Positions 42,518 through 55,101 of a stretch of 64,000 bases of DNA are shown piece by piece; within the stretch, counting starts at the first letter, position 1; the number at the start of each line of letters is the position of its first letter. The notes under the pieces were generated by a model. It saw only the letters and a program-made list of their open reading frames with translations, made no database searches and was not told the origin of the DNA. The stretch is from Linnemannia hyalina (lineage: Eukaryota; Mortierellomycota; Mortierellomycetes; Mortierellales; Mortierellaceae), in NCBI GenBank assembly GCA_019671135.1, contig JAHRHY010000008.1, forward strand, positions 1,550,001 to 1,614,000, read 5' to 3'. Both the position numbers and the translations under genes were made by a program.

Positions 42518-45500
42518 TCAAGAGTAAGGCGAGAACCCAGAGAACGACTCCTTTCGGGACCGTTTAGGTTGTGGGGGCCACTCGCGCTGAGAAGCAACCT
42601 GACTCGTCCGCTTGATCGGACCACCAACGCCACCTCGCATATCCTCATACATCCCACCAGGTCCGCCATGTATCCATGGACCACCATCCGCACCATGACT
42701 ATATCCAGACAAGTGCCAAGGCACAGCGGGCATTGGGTGATCCCATGTGTTAGATCTCGCACGGACAGAGGCTGGTGGGGGTCCGCTGGTCAACCGGTAC
42801 GACTGCGACTGCATGTTATGCCCTTGTTGTCCCGCACAGAACTCGTAAGCAACCACCAGAAGCGCAGGCCGCTTGATATCCTGGAACAACCTATCACCCC
42901 TCCTCCTCTCCATCTCTTCCTCCTCATCCTCCTCGTCATCGTCATCCTCATCCACCTCAACTGTCGCACCAGGAGGCAAAGCCGAAAACTCTTGAACAAT
43001 CGTCAAATTATACAGGAACGACTCCATCTCCTCCTCCCGACCACCCTCCCCAACCGTTTGGAGGTAATCCTGCAACCACCCATCAACCATCGCAATCCGG
43101 TAGACATATCGTCCATTGAAATACTCTGCGGGCCGGGTCTCCTTGAGGTTGATGACCTGCTTCCCGAACGAGTAGACATTGGTCACACATTGGACTGTCA
43201 TCCTCTCTCGAGACTGGAACATGTTCCTGGAAGAGAGGTTCACCTGTCTGTACGAGCAGTCCTTCAGATTCAATCCGAGCTATATGAGAAAGAAAAATGT
43301 CTATGGATTAGGTTGTTGCGCACAAATACAAAAATATTGGGCTATGGTTCAGGCAATTAATTGCGTTTTCGTACCTTAGTATGCAAGAAGAGGGTGCCTC
43401 GCTTCTCGTTAAAGAGCTGCTTGATATATGGGAATCGTGGCTCGTCCAACACACTCACATCCCTGCAAGGGAGGTGGTCATAAAATGGCGTCAAGTTCTC
43501 AAACAACACCGTCGATCCACCCTGACCCTAACAACAATAATAACAGACAACGTTAGTTAAGAGCTATGGAAACAGACATCAGAGGACAGACAATAGAACA
43601 AGGAGAGAAAAAAACAATTACCTGTGATGGGTCCTCCTCAAGGATCAATTGGTACTGACAAGGCCAGAAGGGATACCGCTCGCTGAGTTGTGAGCGTGTA
43701 GGGTCGTAGGTATAGTTTCTGTTATGGGCATGTGGTTGTGGTTGACTGCTGGGGCGGTCCATGGACGAATGGTATCCCATAGGTGCCTGACCTTCAACAA
43801 CCACATCCAGCTCTGGTGACCTCGAAGGAGACTGTCGTGATCCATGAGACGCATGCCACGAGGCTCCAGATCCAGTCCGCGAAGCCATCACGGTATAGTC
43901 CTGTCCATAATGCTCCTGGTGCCAGCTCGAAGGTAACGCCTCATCATGTCGGAGTTGTATCGTGAGCTCGGGGGTGCCACGGCTCTGAGGGCTAGAAGAC
44001 TGCATGTGCTGGTTACGCTGGCTGCTATTGCTGTGGTGGTGGTCATCTTCAGGTTCGGGGTTAAGAATCGAGGCGATCGAGAGTTGCCTGTTATGAGTCG
44101 GCCTCCGCTCCTTATCATCGTTGTGCGCTGAGGTCGTGGTCGTGGTATGGTAGCCCATGTGGCTGAACCTCTCATAGATGCTATCGGTCGGGGAAATGGG
44201 TGAGACAGGCGAGGGTGGGGTGTCTTGAAGGGTCTCTTCGTCAAAGATCTTGCGGATCTTGGACATGGCGGCCTCGAGCCATTCCGGGTCGTTACTCTCA
44301 TCGGGCGACGCATCCGACAACAACTCCATCACTTGCGTGTGTGAATTGAAAAGTAAAAGGAAAAAAATCGGTTCAGGTCAATACATCATGGGAAGGAGGG
44401 AGATGGCTAGTACACCAAAGGGAACAAAACGGAGAGAAGGAGGGCAAGAAAGAAGGAATGGCAGACACTTACGGACGAGATCGTCTTTCCTAGTGTTCTT
44501 GAGGACCTGGATGTGGGAAGAAACCTGTTTACGTGTCCGCGACTGCCCGGTCTCCTTGAGGATGTACGCAGCAATCAACTCATTCCGGCCTAATAAATCA
44601 TACCAAGAGTCGAAGAAAAAAAATACAAGAGAAGAGGCGCGAGAATGGTACAATACAGTTCAATTAGTTAGTTCGGTAATTTATGATTTTTTGCTCAATT
44701 GAATCAGATAAATGACAGGTACTTCGGGTGTAGTACTGTAACTGTAGTACACCCCGAACACACAGACATCACAGATCGATCATATACACAATGGCACATA
44801 CCATAGTGCTTCTCGTTCAGAGGCACCTTGCGCCGGCCGAGTTTTGGAATCTCCTTGATGGCTATGTAGTCGGAGGAAAGGGGTACAAAATATTTCAGGG
44901 GAACCAGCAATAAAAGAAAAATGTCAATTAGCGAAGGTTATACTTTGAACAGTCCTAGGTTATTGTAGGGGGAAAAAAGTTTGGGTTTTGTGCTGGGTAG
45001 GGTGGTAACTAAGGGACTGGTTTTTCATTCCTGTCTGTTTGTTTGTGTTGTGTTGTGTTGGGTGCAGGAGTCATATTTTGATGTGTCAGCAGGCAGGTCC
45101 CTGGATGACGCCCTGGTGCGTGTGTGTTTATCGCGTGTGCGTGTGTATGGTTTTTTATGGCATGAGGGGGGAGGTGCTTCGCGCACGATCAACGAAGGGT
45201 GGTTATGGGACGTGATGGAAAAAGAAGACGCGCCCAGGTACAATCAATGATTGAGCTTCCTCTGTCTCTCATCGATACATCGACCATCAGTAATGCAACA
45301 TCACATCACTGATTATCTTCATCTTAGCACACTGAATGAAGTAACCATATTCTTTCCTCGATTGCTGTTGCTTCTTCTCGTTGTTCTTTTGCTCTCACCC
45401 AATTCCCAGTTACCACGCGCGCGTCGACTTCTTTGGTCCCTCCATTCTTTCATCAGCCAATCCCCAACGAACAATTCAAAAAAGTCAATTAATCTCCTCC

Positions 45501-48500
45501 TTCGTAAATTGCAATAATCAAGGAAAGTTCACATCCGTGGGGAGGGTGCGTGGCAAACACACATGTGTACACGCGTGGGTATAAATGTGATGAGCGTGGC
45601 CCCTCAAGACGGGCTGCCATATGGGAAGGTGAGTGAAAACCCCACGTTGGTTGTTGTTGTTGTTGTTAAATAAATCACAAAATACTACCCCACCACCACA
45701 ACATGCTGTCCATATTATCAAATAACGCATGGCGAACACTTTGTTGACCACAAATAAAAACGTTCTTAGTCAACAACAACAACGCCAATAGCTGCATGCC
45801 TATCCATCCATCCATCCATCAGATGACCATTATTGATCCAATCTCACAAACCCAATCCCAACCCCCAATCTCTAATCCACCTCACATGATAAACAAACAC
45901 AACAGCAAGAAGGGGACACGCTCCGACCATTCTGGTACTTATATTTTAACCAACTCCCTAATGTGTATTGCTGTCAAAGCCTCATTCCCCTTTCCACGAC
46001 CCTCATTTTTCTCCTTTGTAACCTGCCCTGCGCCTCGCTTGCCCACGGACAAAAAACAACAAACAAATAAACAAACAAAAGCGCCCAACTCCACTTGCTG
46101 TTGTTTGAGTGAGTAATTGCGAAATGGAGGTATGTAAGGGTGCTGGTAAGGTATGAATGTATGTCTTCTTTACTCCCCAACCACCTTGTTGTTGTTAATG
46201 TTTTGATTGCATGTATAGGTTAATGAGCATTAGTGATCGCATTTTCTCTCCTTTCTCTCCATCACATCGCCACTAAAGTTACATGGCCCACGACCATGTC
46301 CCAAATGCCAAAAAAATAAAATGCTCTCAATTCCATCTTGTATCACCACACAAAACATCATCCCACATTCTCTACGTCCACTCTTCATGGTGTTTTTTTT
46401 TCTTTTCTTTGAAGTGTGTGCGTCCAGGGACAATGATGGAATGCGGAGATAAGGTTGTTATGCGAACAACAACAACAACGCCCTCACAAAGGACAATGGA
46501 ATGTGAACTCTGGCACACATACACATACGCTCTCACACCCACGCCTCCAAGCCCTCCAAAAAAATAATTCTCTCCGGCACATTCGGTGAAGACGGACAAG
46601 TTTGAAAGTGACCAATGTTGCTTAGCTTACCTTCCATGAATGCATTCTCGACATTTTCAGGCCACACCTATTAAAAAGTCACAAAAACAAAAAGTAGTTG
46701 AATTATGTTAGCAAATCTCATTAATTGACGGCTACAAGGGGTGGAGGGATGATCGTTCCTCCTCGGGTGACGCGCGGACGAGGATATGAGTTGCCATGAC
46801 TAACACGAATGCCATGTAAAATGAGTTGTTTACACGGCGTGGTGTTACACGGGTTGTAATGAACGCAATCAAATCAACCAACAAGCCCAAATCACAACCA
46901 CAAACACAAACATAAACATAAAAGTAAAAAAAACAAACAAACAAGCTGGGTCAGCTGGGACCACTTTAAAATGATCTTAGTCAGATCCTTTCAACAAGGT
47001 GCACCAGCTCAAATGGCGCTCGATCCTTGTTATTGCACCTCTTGTTATTGATTGCGATGTGTAAGGAGGGGATGTCAATGATTGAGCAGGGGATGCACCC
47101 AATGTCCGGTGTTCAACGCGGGCAGGGGGTGTTGTGAGTGTGAGTGTGAGTGCGAGTGCGAGTGTGTGTGTGTGTATGTATGTATGTATGCAAATATGCA
47201 AATGTGGGACGCATATTATTATTGTTGGATCCTATCCCCACCCCTGACTTCGTAGTTGCGCTATTGTTGTGTGGTGTGCACATGCAAATAACACAGTACC
47301 AGTGGCAAACAAAAAAAATAAAACGCCAGGGACCCGGGAAAAAAATAAGAAGACGAGAGCCAGAGCCAAGTGGAGAAACAGAAGAAGGTAGACAAACAAG
47401 GCCGAATGGATCGTGAGACAACAACAAACAGCAGCAAATGCTAATGCTTAGCAACGGGTTCCAATCTAATAAACACCAAGGTAAACAACAAAACATTATA
47501 TGCGCGTGTGGCTCTCGTATATATTTCATGTATTTTGTTTGTTGTTCGCTCTTCCGCGCAGGTCCCATTTTTTTTGTCCCTGTTCTTCATTCTTCGTTTC
47601 ATCTCCGTCCTGATAATGAATTAGAGCCAAGGGGTGGAGCGGGCACTGCTCAAGAGGAATGATGGATGGGTTGTCTGGTGGTCAGGTATGGGACGTACCC
47701 TCCCTCCGATATTCGATGAAATAATTCGATATGAAATCGATACAAGGGGAGCAGTCGAGAGCCAGAGAGAGAGACAGAGATGAGGGAGGGATGGATGGAA
47801 GGTAATTGCCCAAATGGTAAAAAGGAGCGAGAAAGAAGAAGAGCGAGGAAATGCCAATTGTTTGATGTGTATTCACATTAGATTGAATGTTTTGTTTGTG
47901 CCCATTGTCCTTATAGTCCTCGCTTGGTATTGGTAAGGAACAAGCACTGCCAAGGGTCGATGCCATTAATGATCGATAAAGTAAATATTAAGCAAGGGAT
48001 GAATTCAAAGCAGTGAGCGCGCGACCAGACCCGCATATCTTTTTCTTTACGCAATTACTGGGAAATGAACAAATGAAGGAATGAACCTCCTCTACCCATC
48101 CTCTTATCCAATCCACACGGACACAGACACAGACACATAGGTCTATTGAGACCACAAAGCGGCCACGGATCGGTCGAGATGCGGTGTGGGGGCCAAATGT
48201 AAAGGGAGGAGGCGATGCATAAGCATAGAAAATATGTTGTCCGCACTGTCTGTTTGTCTACCCGCCCTGCTTTTCTTGGGTATGTTGTTGTTGTTTGTAG
48301 ACAAGTACATGCATGTTGACCAAACCATGACACGCTTGCAACAGAAATAAGAATATAGCCGTGCCTGAAAAAAGGCGAAAAACAAACGCGCATCATGCTT
48401 GTGCATGTCAACAAAAAGGGGGAGGGGCAAGACAGAGAGGATTGGGCTTATTTCCACCATTGTTCTTTTTTTTGCTTTGATGTTGTCGTCGTCAAGGTCG

Positions 48501-48969
48501 TTAAAGATAGGGTGAAGGGTCCATGGTCATCCGATCAGTGGAAAATTAATATCAAAAAAGGCCTTACCTCTTCTTTTGTCCTTTTGGCTCCGGTGGCCAT
48601 GTTGGGAGGTGTAATGGTGCGGAAGGGATCTTGCGCGGAGACTGAAGAGACTGGCGAGGAATAGGATATCGGCTGGGGAACAGATGGAGGATGTGAGTGA
48701 GAGGGAGCAGAGGATGAGTAATAATGCTGATGCTGGTGTTGTTGCGGGTGGTGTTGGTAATGCTGGCTGTGGTTCTGGCTGTAGTTGTAGTTGTGGTTGT
48801 AGTGGTGATGCTGGAGTTGATGGTGGGGGTGAGGGTTTGGTTGAGAGTGAGGTGGGGGATGGTGTTGGTAAGTGGAGGATGATGCGGTTGAGAGGGACGA
48901 GGAGGAGGTGGAAGTGTGGCTAGCCGGGGAATGGTGTCTGTCGAGGGTGTTGATGCGTGCAAGAGTCAT
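42518..48969 (-). CDS. TEA/ATTS transcription factor with TEAD-like C-terminal YAP-binding domain, 746 aa
   Basis: Seven exons (minus strand): 48969-48568, 46668-46632 (37 nt), 44861-44802, 44589-44473, 44331-43622, 43527-43375 and 43279-42518 (747 codons with stop; all GT-AG). Exon 1 encodes a Ser/His/Gln/Asn-rich arm. The TEA domain (about residues 128-206) is assembled from four exons: [33 protein letters not shown] and the recognition helix [15 protein letters not shown], which in this family binds CATTCY. A disordered Ser/His-rich middle follows. Residues of about 450-690 then match the animal TEAD YAP-binding domain: [29 protein letters not shown] (520-535), NGRYVYRI (548-555), [12 protein letters not shown], and a final LLVVAYEF plus SYRL, with an acidic insertion. 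A nuclear regulator of growth or development is expected. The TEAD palmitoylation-site Cys is not evident at the equivalent place. Confidence 0.9.
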
Positions 48970-50219
48970 GATGGATGATATGTATGCAAAAGAGAGAATG
49001 AGAAAAGGAGTGAAGTAAGTTTTGTCGTGAAGGTGAAAGGAGAGTGGATGAGATGTGTTCTATCGGTGATGAAGATGCAAAGTGAGAAATGAAAGGAGAA
49101 GGAGGGAAGGAGGGAGAAGAAATATAAGATTGTCAGAACAGAGAAGGAAGAAGAAAAGAGGGTTTGTCGAGACAGGGTGAAGAAGAGAGGAAGAGAAGAA
49201 GAGAAGAAGAGAAGAGAAGAGAAGAGAAGAGATCAACAGGAAGAGGATAAAAGGAAAGCAAAGAACAACAACGACTAAGGTCAAGTCGGAAAAATAAGCA
49301 TACGGGACTCTCAAGCAATTGAATTGAAGTGAGTAAATGAAAGAGAGAACCGGTGCGTGGGTGACTGTGAGTGTGCGAGCGAAGCAAGAGGGAGGCGAAA
49401 TGGGGCGGATGGCGAATGCAAAAAAAAAATGGGCCACTTTGTAACAATGAAGAGTGCAATGCATACATGTATACACACATACGCACACAGACACAGACAT
49501 AAACAAATATACTTATATATCAGACGATAGATATGACAAAAGTGAATAAAACACTCATCAAGAGCGGAATATACCGAAATATTGTATCGCTCACACTTCA
49601 CTTTGGGGGGAATGGGCATGCGGAAAAAAAAATGGCGGATGGTAGTAGTGTATTAGATGCAGATTGATGGGGGTGTAAGAAAAGAGCAGCGTGTGTGTAG
49701 TAGAGCAGAGCAGGGTACAAGGTACAAGGTAGGGTACAGTACAGGGGCAACACAAAAGTGCCGATTGATCGTGGAGTGGAGGATGGTGAGGGATACGGAT
49801 ACATGTCATGTACGAACGTATATTAAATACGCCGATGTGCTGTTTTAAATCAGATGGATAGCAGAGTCGGAGCAAGAGAGAAAGGGTGAGAGAAGGAAAG
49901 GCGTGGGGAGATGAAGATCTTACCTACGCGACACTGCTCCTTGTTTGCTTCTTTTCTTTTTTGTGGTCCTTTGTTCTCCTTGTTTCCTTGGCTGCTTGTA
50001 GTTGGCTAGGGTGTGGTGATAGATCGAGCAGGGTCTGGCAAGAGAAGAATAAAAATGGGAAGGGGCGGAGGCGCGACTTGCGAGAGCAAGCGAGAGGAAG
50101 TAAAAGAGAGACGGAACGTGGAAAAAGGGGGGAGAAGAGAAAGAGGATGTGAGGGATGGATGGGCTATGGACAGTGCAAAGAAGGAAGGAAAGAAAAAAG
50201 GTAATCAAAGAAAAGTGAC

Positions 50220-50220
<1 letters not shown>

Positions 50221-50250
<30 letters not shown>

Positions 50251-50251
50251 A
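50221..50251. repeat. (GAAA)n microsatellite
   Basis: About eight tandem GAAA units on +, within a purine-rich tract. Confidence 0.9.
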
Positions 50252-51125
50252 AAGAGTGTGAGAGTAGTGATTGAGTGAAAGAGCGAGAAGTGAAAAAAAG
50301 GCGTGACGCTATGCAAAAGAAGAGGAAAAAGATAGAAGGTCGAGTCCGTAGACAGAGTCGGGCAAAAGGGAGAAGAACGAAAACTAGGGTCAATACACAA
50401 ATATTAAGAATAAAGTAATATTTCAACGACCATTCAGTCGTCGGTCATTCGTGTTCTCTTTGCTTCTTTCTTTCGATCTCTTTCTCTCTCTTTCTCTCTC
50501 TTTCTCTCTTCTCTCTCTCCATCCTCCAACCACATTGGTCAATTGGGTGTTAGGGTAGTCATCATGTCCATGTCCAATGCATGGATTGACTGAACATATG
50601 GACCAAAATAGAGCGTGTTGTGTCCCATGGTCCAACTGATCAAGCCAAGGAAAAAAAAAAAAAAAAGGGTACTGCTGGAATGGTGACAGAGGTATTGGAT
50701 AATGTTCTCTTTGTAAAGGGGAGAGGAAACACGACCTCTACACACACATGAGAGGAAAAGGGAAAGACAGGGGAGAGACAGATATGGTACTCCTTTGTGT
50801 GCCTGGTTTGAATGCCTGACTTGGCTCAATTGGAAGTGACGGTGGCAAAAGGCAAAAGGACAAGGAGAAGACGAAGAAAGAGAGTGAAGCAAACTTGAAA
50901 GATGGAAGGAAAATGAGAAATGAGTGATGTGATACGTCTATTCCACCCATTCCTCCAGCCAGACATTCATCCACCTTCTGTACCCCGTTGCTGCATTTTT
51001 TTTCCTCTTCTTTCTCTTCCTTCTGTGCCTATTTCTTTCCCTTTATTGGGCGCGTGTGCGTGTGTGCGCTGCACAAAAAAGAATAATAAAAGTAAACAAT
51101 TGTATAGCAACAACGAATCACAAGT

Positions 51126-51142
51126 CCACCCACCCACCCACC

Positions 51143-51174
<32 letters not shown>
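51126..51174. repeat. Compound (CCCA)n-(CA)n microsatellite
   Basis: Six CCCA units run directly into about thirteen CA units. Confidence 0.95.
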
Positions 51175-52496
51175 AACAAACTAAACAACAGCAAAGGAGG
51201 AAGGACCATCGAGTAAACGGAAAAGGAAGGAAAAGGCAAAGGGAACAAGCAACATTAACCCTTTGGCATGTCCGCATTATCATCTCTTATTTTATTTATT
51301 TTCAATCTCAATCCCCCTTTGATTGATTCGAACCACTCAACAACGACGACAAACAATACATCGCCATTCGTCTAATGCGTCCGTCTTTTCCAAGATGGAT
51401 GCAGGTCCCTTCTCTTTCCCCTGTCCTTCTTTCTCTTGATGACACTCAAACAGGCAGGCTCAACCCAGATGAGCAACAACAAAAAAAAAAAAAAAAAAGT
51501 CGATCGAATGGCTGCCCATACCAACATTCACCAATCACCCATATGTCCACTCCAAACCAACCAAAAACCAACCAAAACGCCAAATGGACCCTTTTTTTGC
51601 ATTGCGAAACGGTCGAACATAACCAAATGCAACAATTATAATACCTTCCTCCTTTACCGCTTCCATCTCGTCTGTCCTGATCTCCTTTTTGTTTTCTTCC
51701 TCCCTGTTGTTTTTTGTTTTGCCTCCCACTACCCTTTTTCTCTGTCTCCCTTCCATCCTATCCTCCTTTTGGCCCCTTTTGCCAGTTCTGTCAGCCAGAG
51801 ATGACTGCCTTGGCCTTTACGTTACTTTTTGTTTGTCTGAATGGATCACGAATGGCCCATGAACAAATGGAAAGCTGGCCTAACCGCCCCTTTTCCCATT
51901 TGCCTATTCGTTCCACAATACAATCCCTCTACATTTTTTTTTGACCATCACGATTACTCTCCCTTTTCTCAGTTCACTACAAACACGCACTCACACATTA
52001 GGAAAAGGAGAGGACGGAGTGTCGAGCGCAATCACGAGGGACAGGAAAAAGAAAGACAAGCAATTAAGCATTAATGCTTGAAGGGCCAATGTTCGTTGGG
52101 TTGTTGGCATGAAGCAGGGGGTAGGGAGGGTGTGAGAGAGAGTGCATCGGGATTGATGGAAGAGGGTCAGGCATGAAAAAGGAGCATCCCATGAGTTGAA
52201 CGGAGAAAAGAAAAAAATAATGGCAACGATAATTGACGAAACACCATGGTATAAAAAATAGATCCACCAGGAGGTGGTGTCAATGGCACCTTGGAATAAC
52301 AAAGGGGGCGGGGTGTAACGTGTTCGGTTATGCTTGAGGTGAACAAGAAGGCCTGAGCCACAGCTGGCTGGGAGGAGTAGGAGCGAGTGGGCAAGATTGA
52401 AACAAAGGCGTTTATTTTGCTTGCCTTAGTTGTTGTTGCCAAGTATGTGGACTGTGTACAAATGTGCGTGTGCGGGAGTAGGTCGATGAACTATAT

Positions 52497-52500
<4 letters not shown>

Positions 52501-52541
<41 letters not shown>
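52501..52541. repeat. (GT)20 microsatellite
   Basis: Twenty uninterrupted GT units plus a trailing G. Confidence 0.95.
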
Positions 52542-52544
<3 letters not shown>

Positions 52545-55101
52545 ACCTTGTGCTGTTTGCCTCTCCCTCTCTTTTCTTGCTGGCATATCTTTCACAAACA
52601 CACAAGAATGTGGGTTCACCAGCGGAAGAAGACACGGAGCAACAGATATGAAGATAAAGAATTCATATGTGATGTTGAGAACCAAGTCAGAGGAATGACT
52701 CCATCAAAAAGAACAAAAAGAACAAAAAGTACCCCAGAAAATAGAATAGGGTGCGTGTATAATAAATAGGTTACGTTTACAAGCATTGAGAGCCCTCCGG
52801 GGTTGTTGTTTGTCCATGCGTCTCTCTGCTCTTTTCTGCTCTGCTTTGCCCTGCCTAGTTGTTGTTTGTTGTTGCGGTTTGCGGTCGTTCTTGATATGGG
52901 TCACATTTTTTTCTTTTTCTTTTTCTTTGTGCATCCCTTGTTCACTCCCTTATTCTCATGTATTCCATGAAATGGCGTTCTTGTGTAATGGATTGTCCCA
53001 CCACAACCCACCCGTTGGTTGAGAGGGCGTATTGCTATGTTATGTTTCCATTCCAGTCCAATCGACCCACAAAACAACAATAAGTGTACGCCGATAACAT
53101 AATCAACGCCTTGCTCACCGCCCCTGCCTATCCCCCTCGGCAGGTGCTGTCCAGTCGACTCCATTCAGATCTTCTTGTCCCCCCTTTGGGCTCCGTCTTA
53201 AAAATGAAATCATTGAATAGGTGCATTGTGGCCCACTATGGGTGAAGGTAAATCCCCGTTCATTTTTTTGGGTTGTGTCAGGTTTCGGTCTCTCTCCTTT
53301 TGCCATGTTTTGCCATGTTTTGCCATATGCCCGTGGTAAAACATAGATAGGGGGGAAGGGAAGGGGAGTGGGTGACCAGGTGAAAACAATAAGGCGAGAG
53401 AGGGAGTAGCAACTGTGCTTGAATATGCATAGGGTCGTTGCTGCTGTTGTGAATGAGTGAGTGCGTATTTGTTCCCTGGTGCACCATTAGTCCGAGATTC
53501 AACAAAGTGAATGCAATGATCCTTTTGGTCCGGAATGAAAAAAAAGAAGAGAAAATAAAAGGCACATGAAGGCGTGGCGAGAAGGAGGGAAGAAGATAAG
53601 AGAGGGTATAAATGCATACCTGGCGGTTTCGCAGAAGTGCTGTTGTGTGCTTGGCCACCCCTGGGTAACGTTGGAGAGAGGTGAAAATAGGAAGGGAGGT
53701 AAGAGGAGTGAAAGGAATGGAGAAATATGTACAGGTGCGGATGGATATGGATGGTGAGAGTATGGGTGAGTGAAAGGAGGAGGGAAGGAAGGGTGGCGGA
53801 GAAAGAGAGGGGGATGAAAAGAAAAAAGGGGATCGAGAGAGATCAGGTGCGTTGTTTTTGTGTTGTGTTTGTGTGTTACGAGTGTGGGTGAGTGAGTAAG
53901 TTGTCAAAGAAGGATAAGAGGATTGGTTATTGTAGATGAATGTGAAGGAAAAATAAAATGGAAGGAAGGGAAGGAAAGAAAAGGAAAGGAAAGGAAAGGA
54001 AGGGAGGAAAGGAAGGAAGGAATGAAAGGCTCAAGAAAGAAGAAAATAGAGTGCCAACGACTGGAATGAAGGAAGGTGGTATGTTGTTGTTGTATCTAGT
54101 AAACAGGTCCCAGGTTGGCAACCGGCCGTGTCAATTTGACCGGTTTCATGAAAACGCCATTCGTACACCAGGTGGTGGCTGGTTGAGTGGAATAGGACGA
54201 GCTGGGTGCACCAGGTGGTTGGTTGGGCTGGGCTGGGCTGGGCTGGGCTTGTTGACTGGATGATGTGCTCCCTCATTGAGTAACAGATGATTCAATCTCC
54301 CCAATAGGACATTCACACAGCCAAAAGGCGACGATGGTGCATGAACAAGCCCTTTGCTTTATTTTGTTCTTTTTTATTGTCTTTTTTTAGACGATTTTCT
54401 CTATTCTCTATCGGCCATCGTCATCTTCGATTCATTTTCATGCCACATCCCACATACTCTACTCACACCCTGTCACAACCCAGCCTAGCTATACCAACGA
54501 TCGTTCCTTTTTTCCTTTGCTACAAAGCAAAACGTTCTCTTTCCCCTAGATCGTGCTCACTTGTGCCTTTGCTTTCTTGTTCCCTTTCCTTCATTTGCAA
54601 ACAAAGAATGATCGGTAGGTTGGTTGAACCCAACTTACATAATTCCTGAGGGGCGGAGTACAGGGGTGTGAGCAAAAACAGAACAAACGGGAAAAAGAAA
54701 GGCATTTTGAAAAAAAAAGGATTGTGGTCCCCGGTTCAGGTGGTGGCATCCAGCCCTGGCGGCTGATCATTCCTTCTGAGACATTATCTGACCTATCACC
54801 ACACAACAACAGATGTGCACACAAAACAGGGTTTGCCTTGACTAAGATACACATCAACACACACCAACACATATCACACCGTTACATATCATTCACAAGC
54901 ACAGCACGTCCAACGCTGACACATGTTCTTTGCTTTCGCGATTACAGCATTTGTCGTGCTTTACACACGACCTCTGAAATCTTAGACTAGTCGAGGATTC
55001 GTAGGAACTAATCGTTTATTGTGTCGCTCATATATACTTTAGGAGGAATGACACACCTACAAAGGTATAAGTGAAGGTCTATATACCGCGCTACCAAGAA
55101 A

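Larger units (their letters stand above)
48970..55101. other. 6.1-kb gene-free, repeat-rich region upstream of the TEA gene
   Basis: No ORF here has more than low-complexity sequence. It is strongly purine/pyrimidine asymmetric and rich in microsatellites (GAGAA near 49190-49235, GAAA, CCCA/CA, GT20, GGAAA near 53960-54005, GGGCT near 54228-54249) and poly-A runs. It contains eleven CATTCC/GGAATG hexamers and a few CATTCT/AGAATG, candidate TEA sites. It lies 5' of the minus-strand TEA gene and 3' of the HAD gene, so it is probably an extended regulatory region or long leader of the TEA gene. Confidence 0.5.

Noticed and set aside
48564..48962. 132-codon Thr/Asn/His-rich ORF overlapping TEA exon 1 in another frame
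   Set aside because: A frame shadow of a His/Gln/Asn-rich exon. The chosen frame splices in phase into the TEA domain.
51126..52541. Direct repeats considered as a CRISPR-like or satellite array
   Set aside because: They are simple microsatellites (CCCA, CA, GT) without spacers, in a eukaryotic context.
53278..53907. 209-codon minus-strand ORF in the TEA upstream region
   Set aside because: Almost entirely Ser/Pro/Phe/Leu from pyrimidine-rich tracts. No domain, and it overlaps equally open low-complexity frames.
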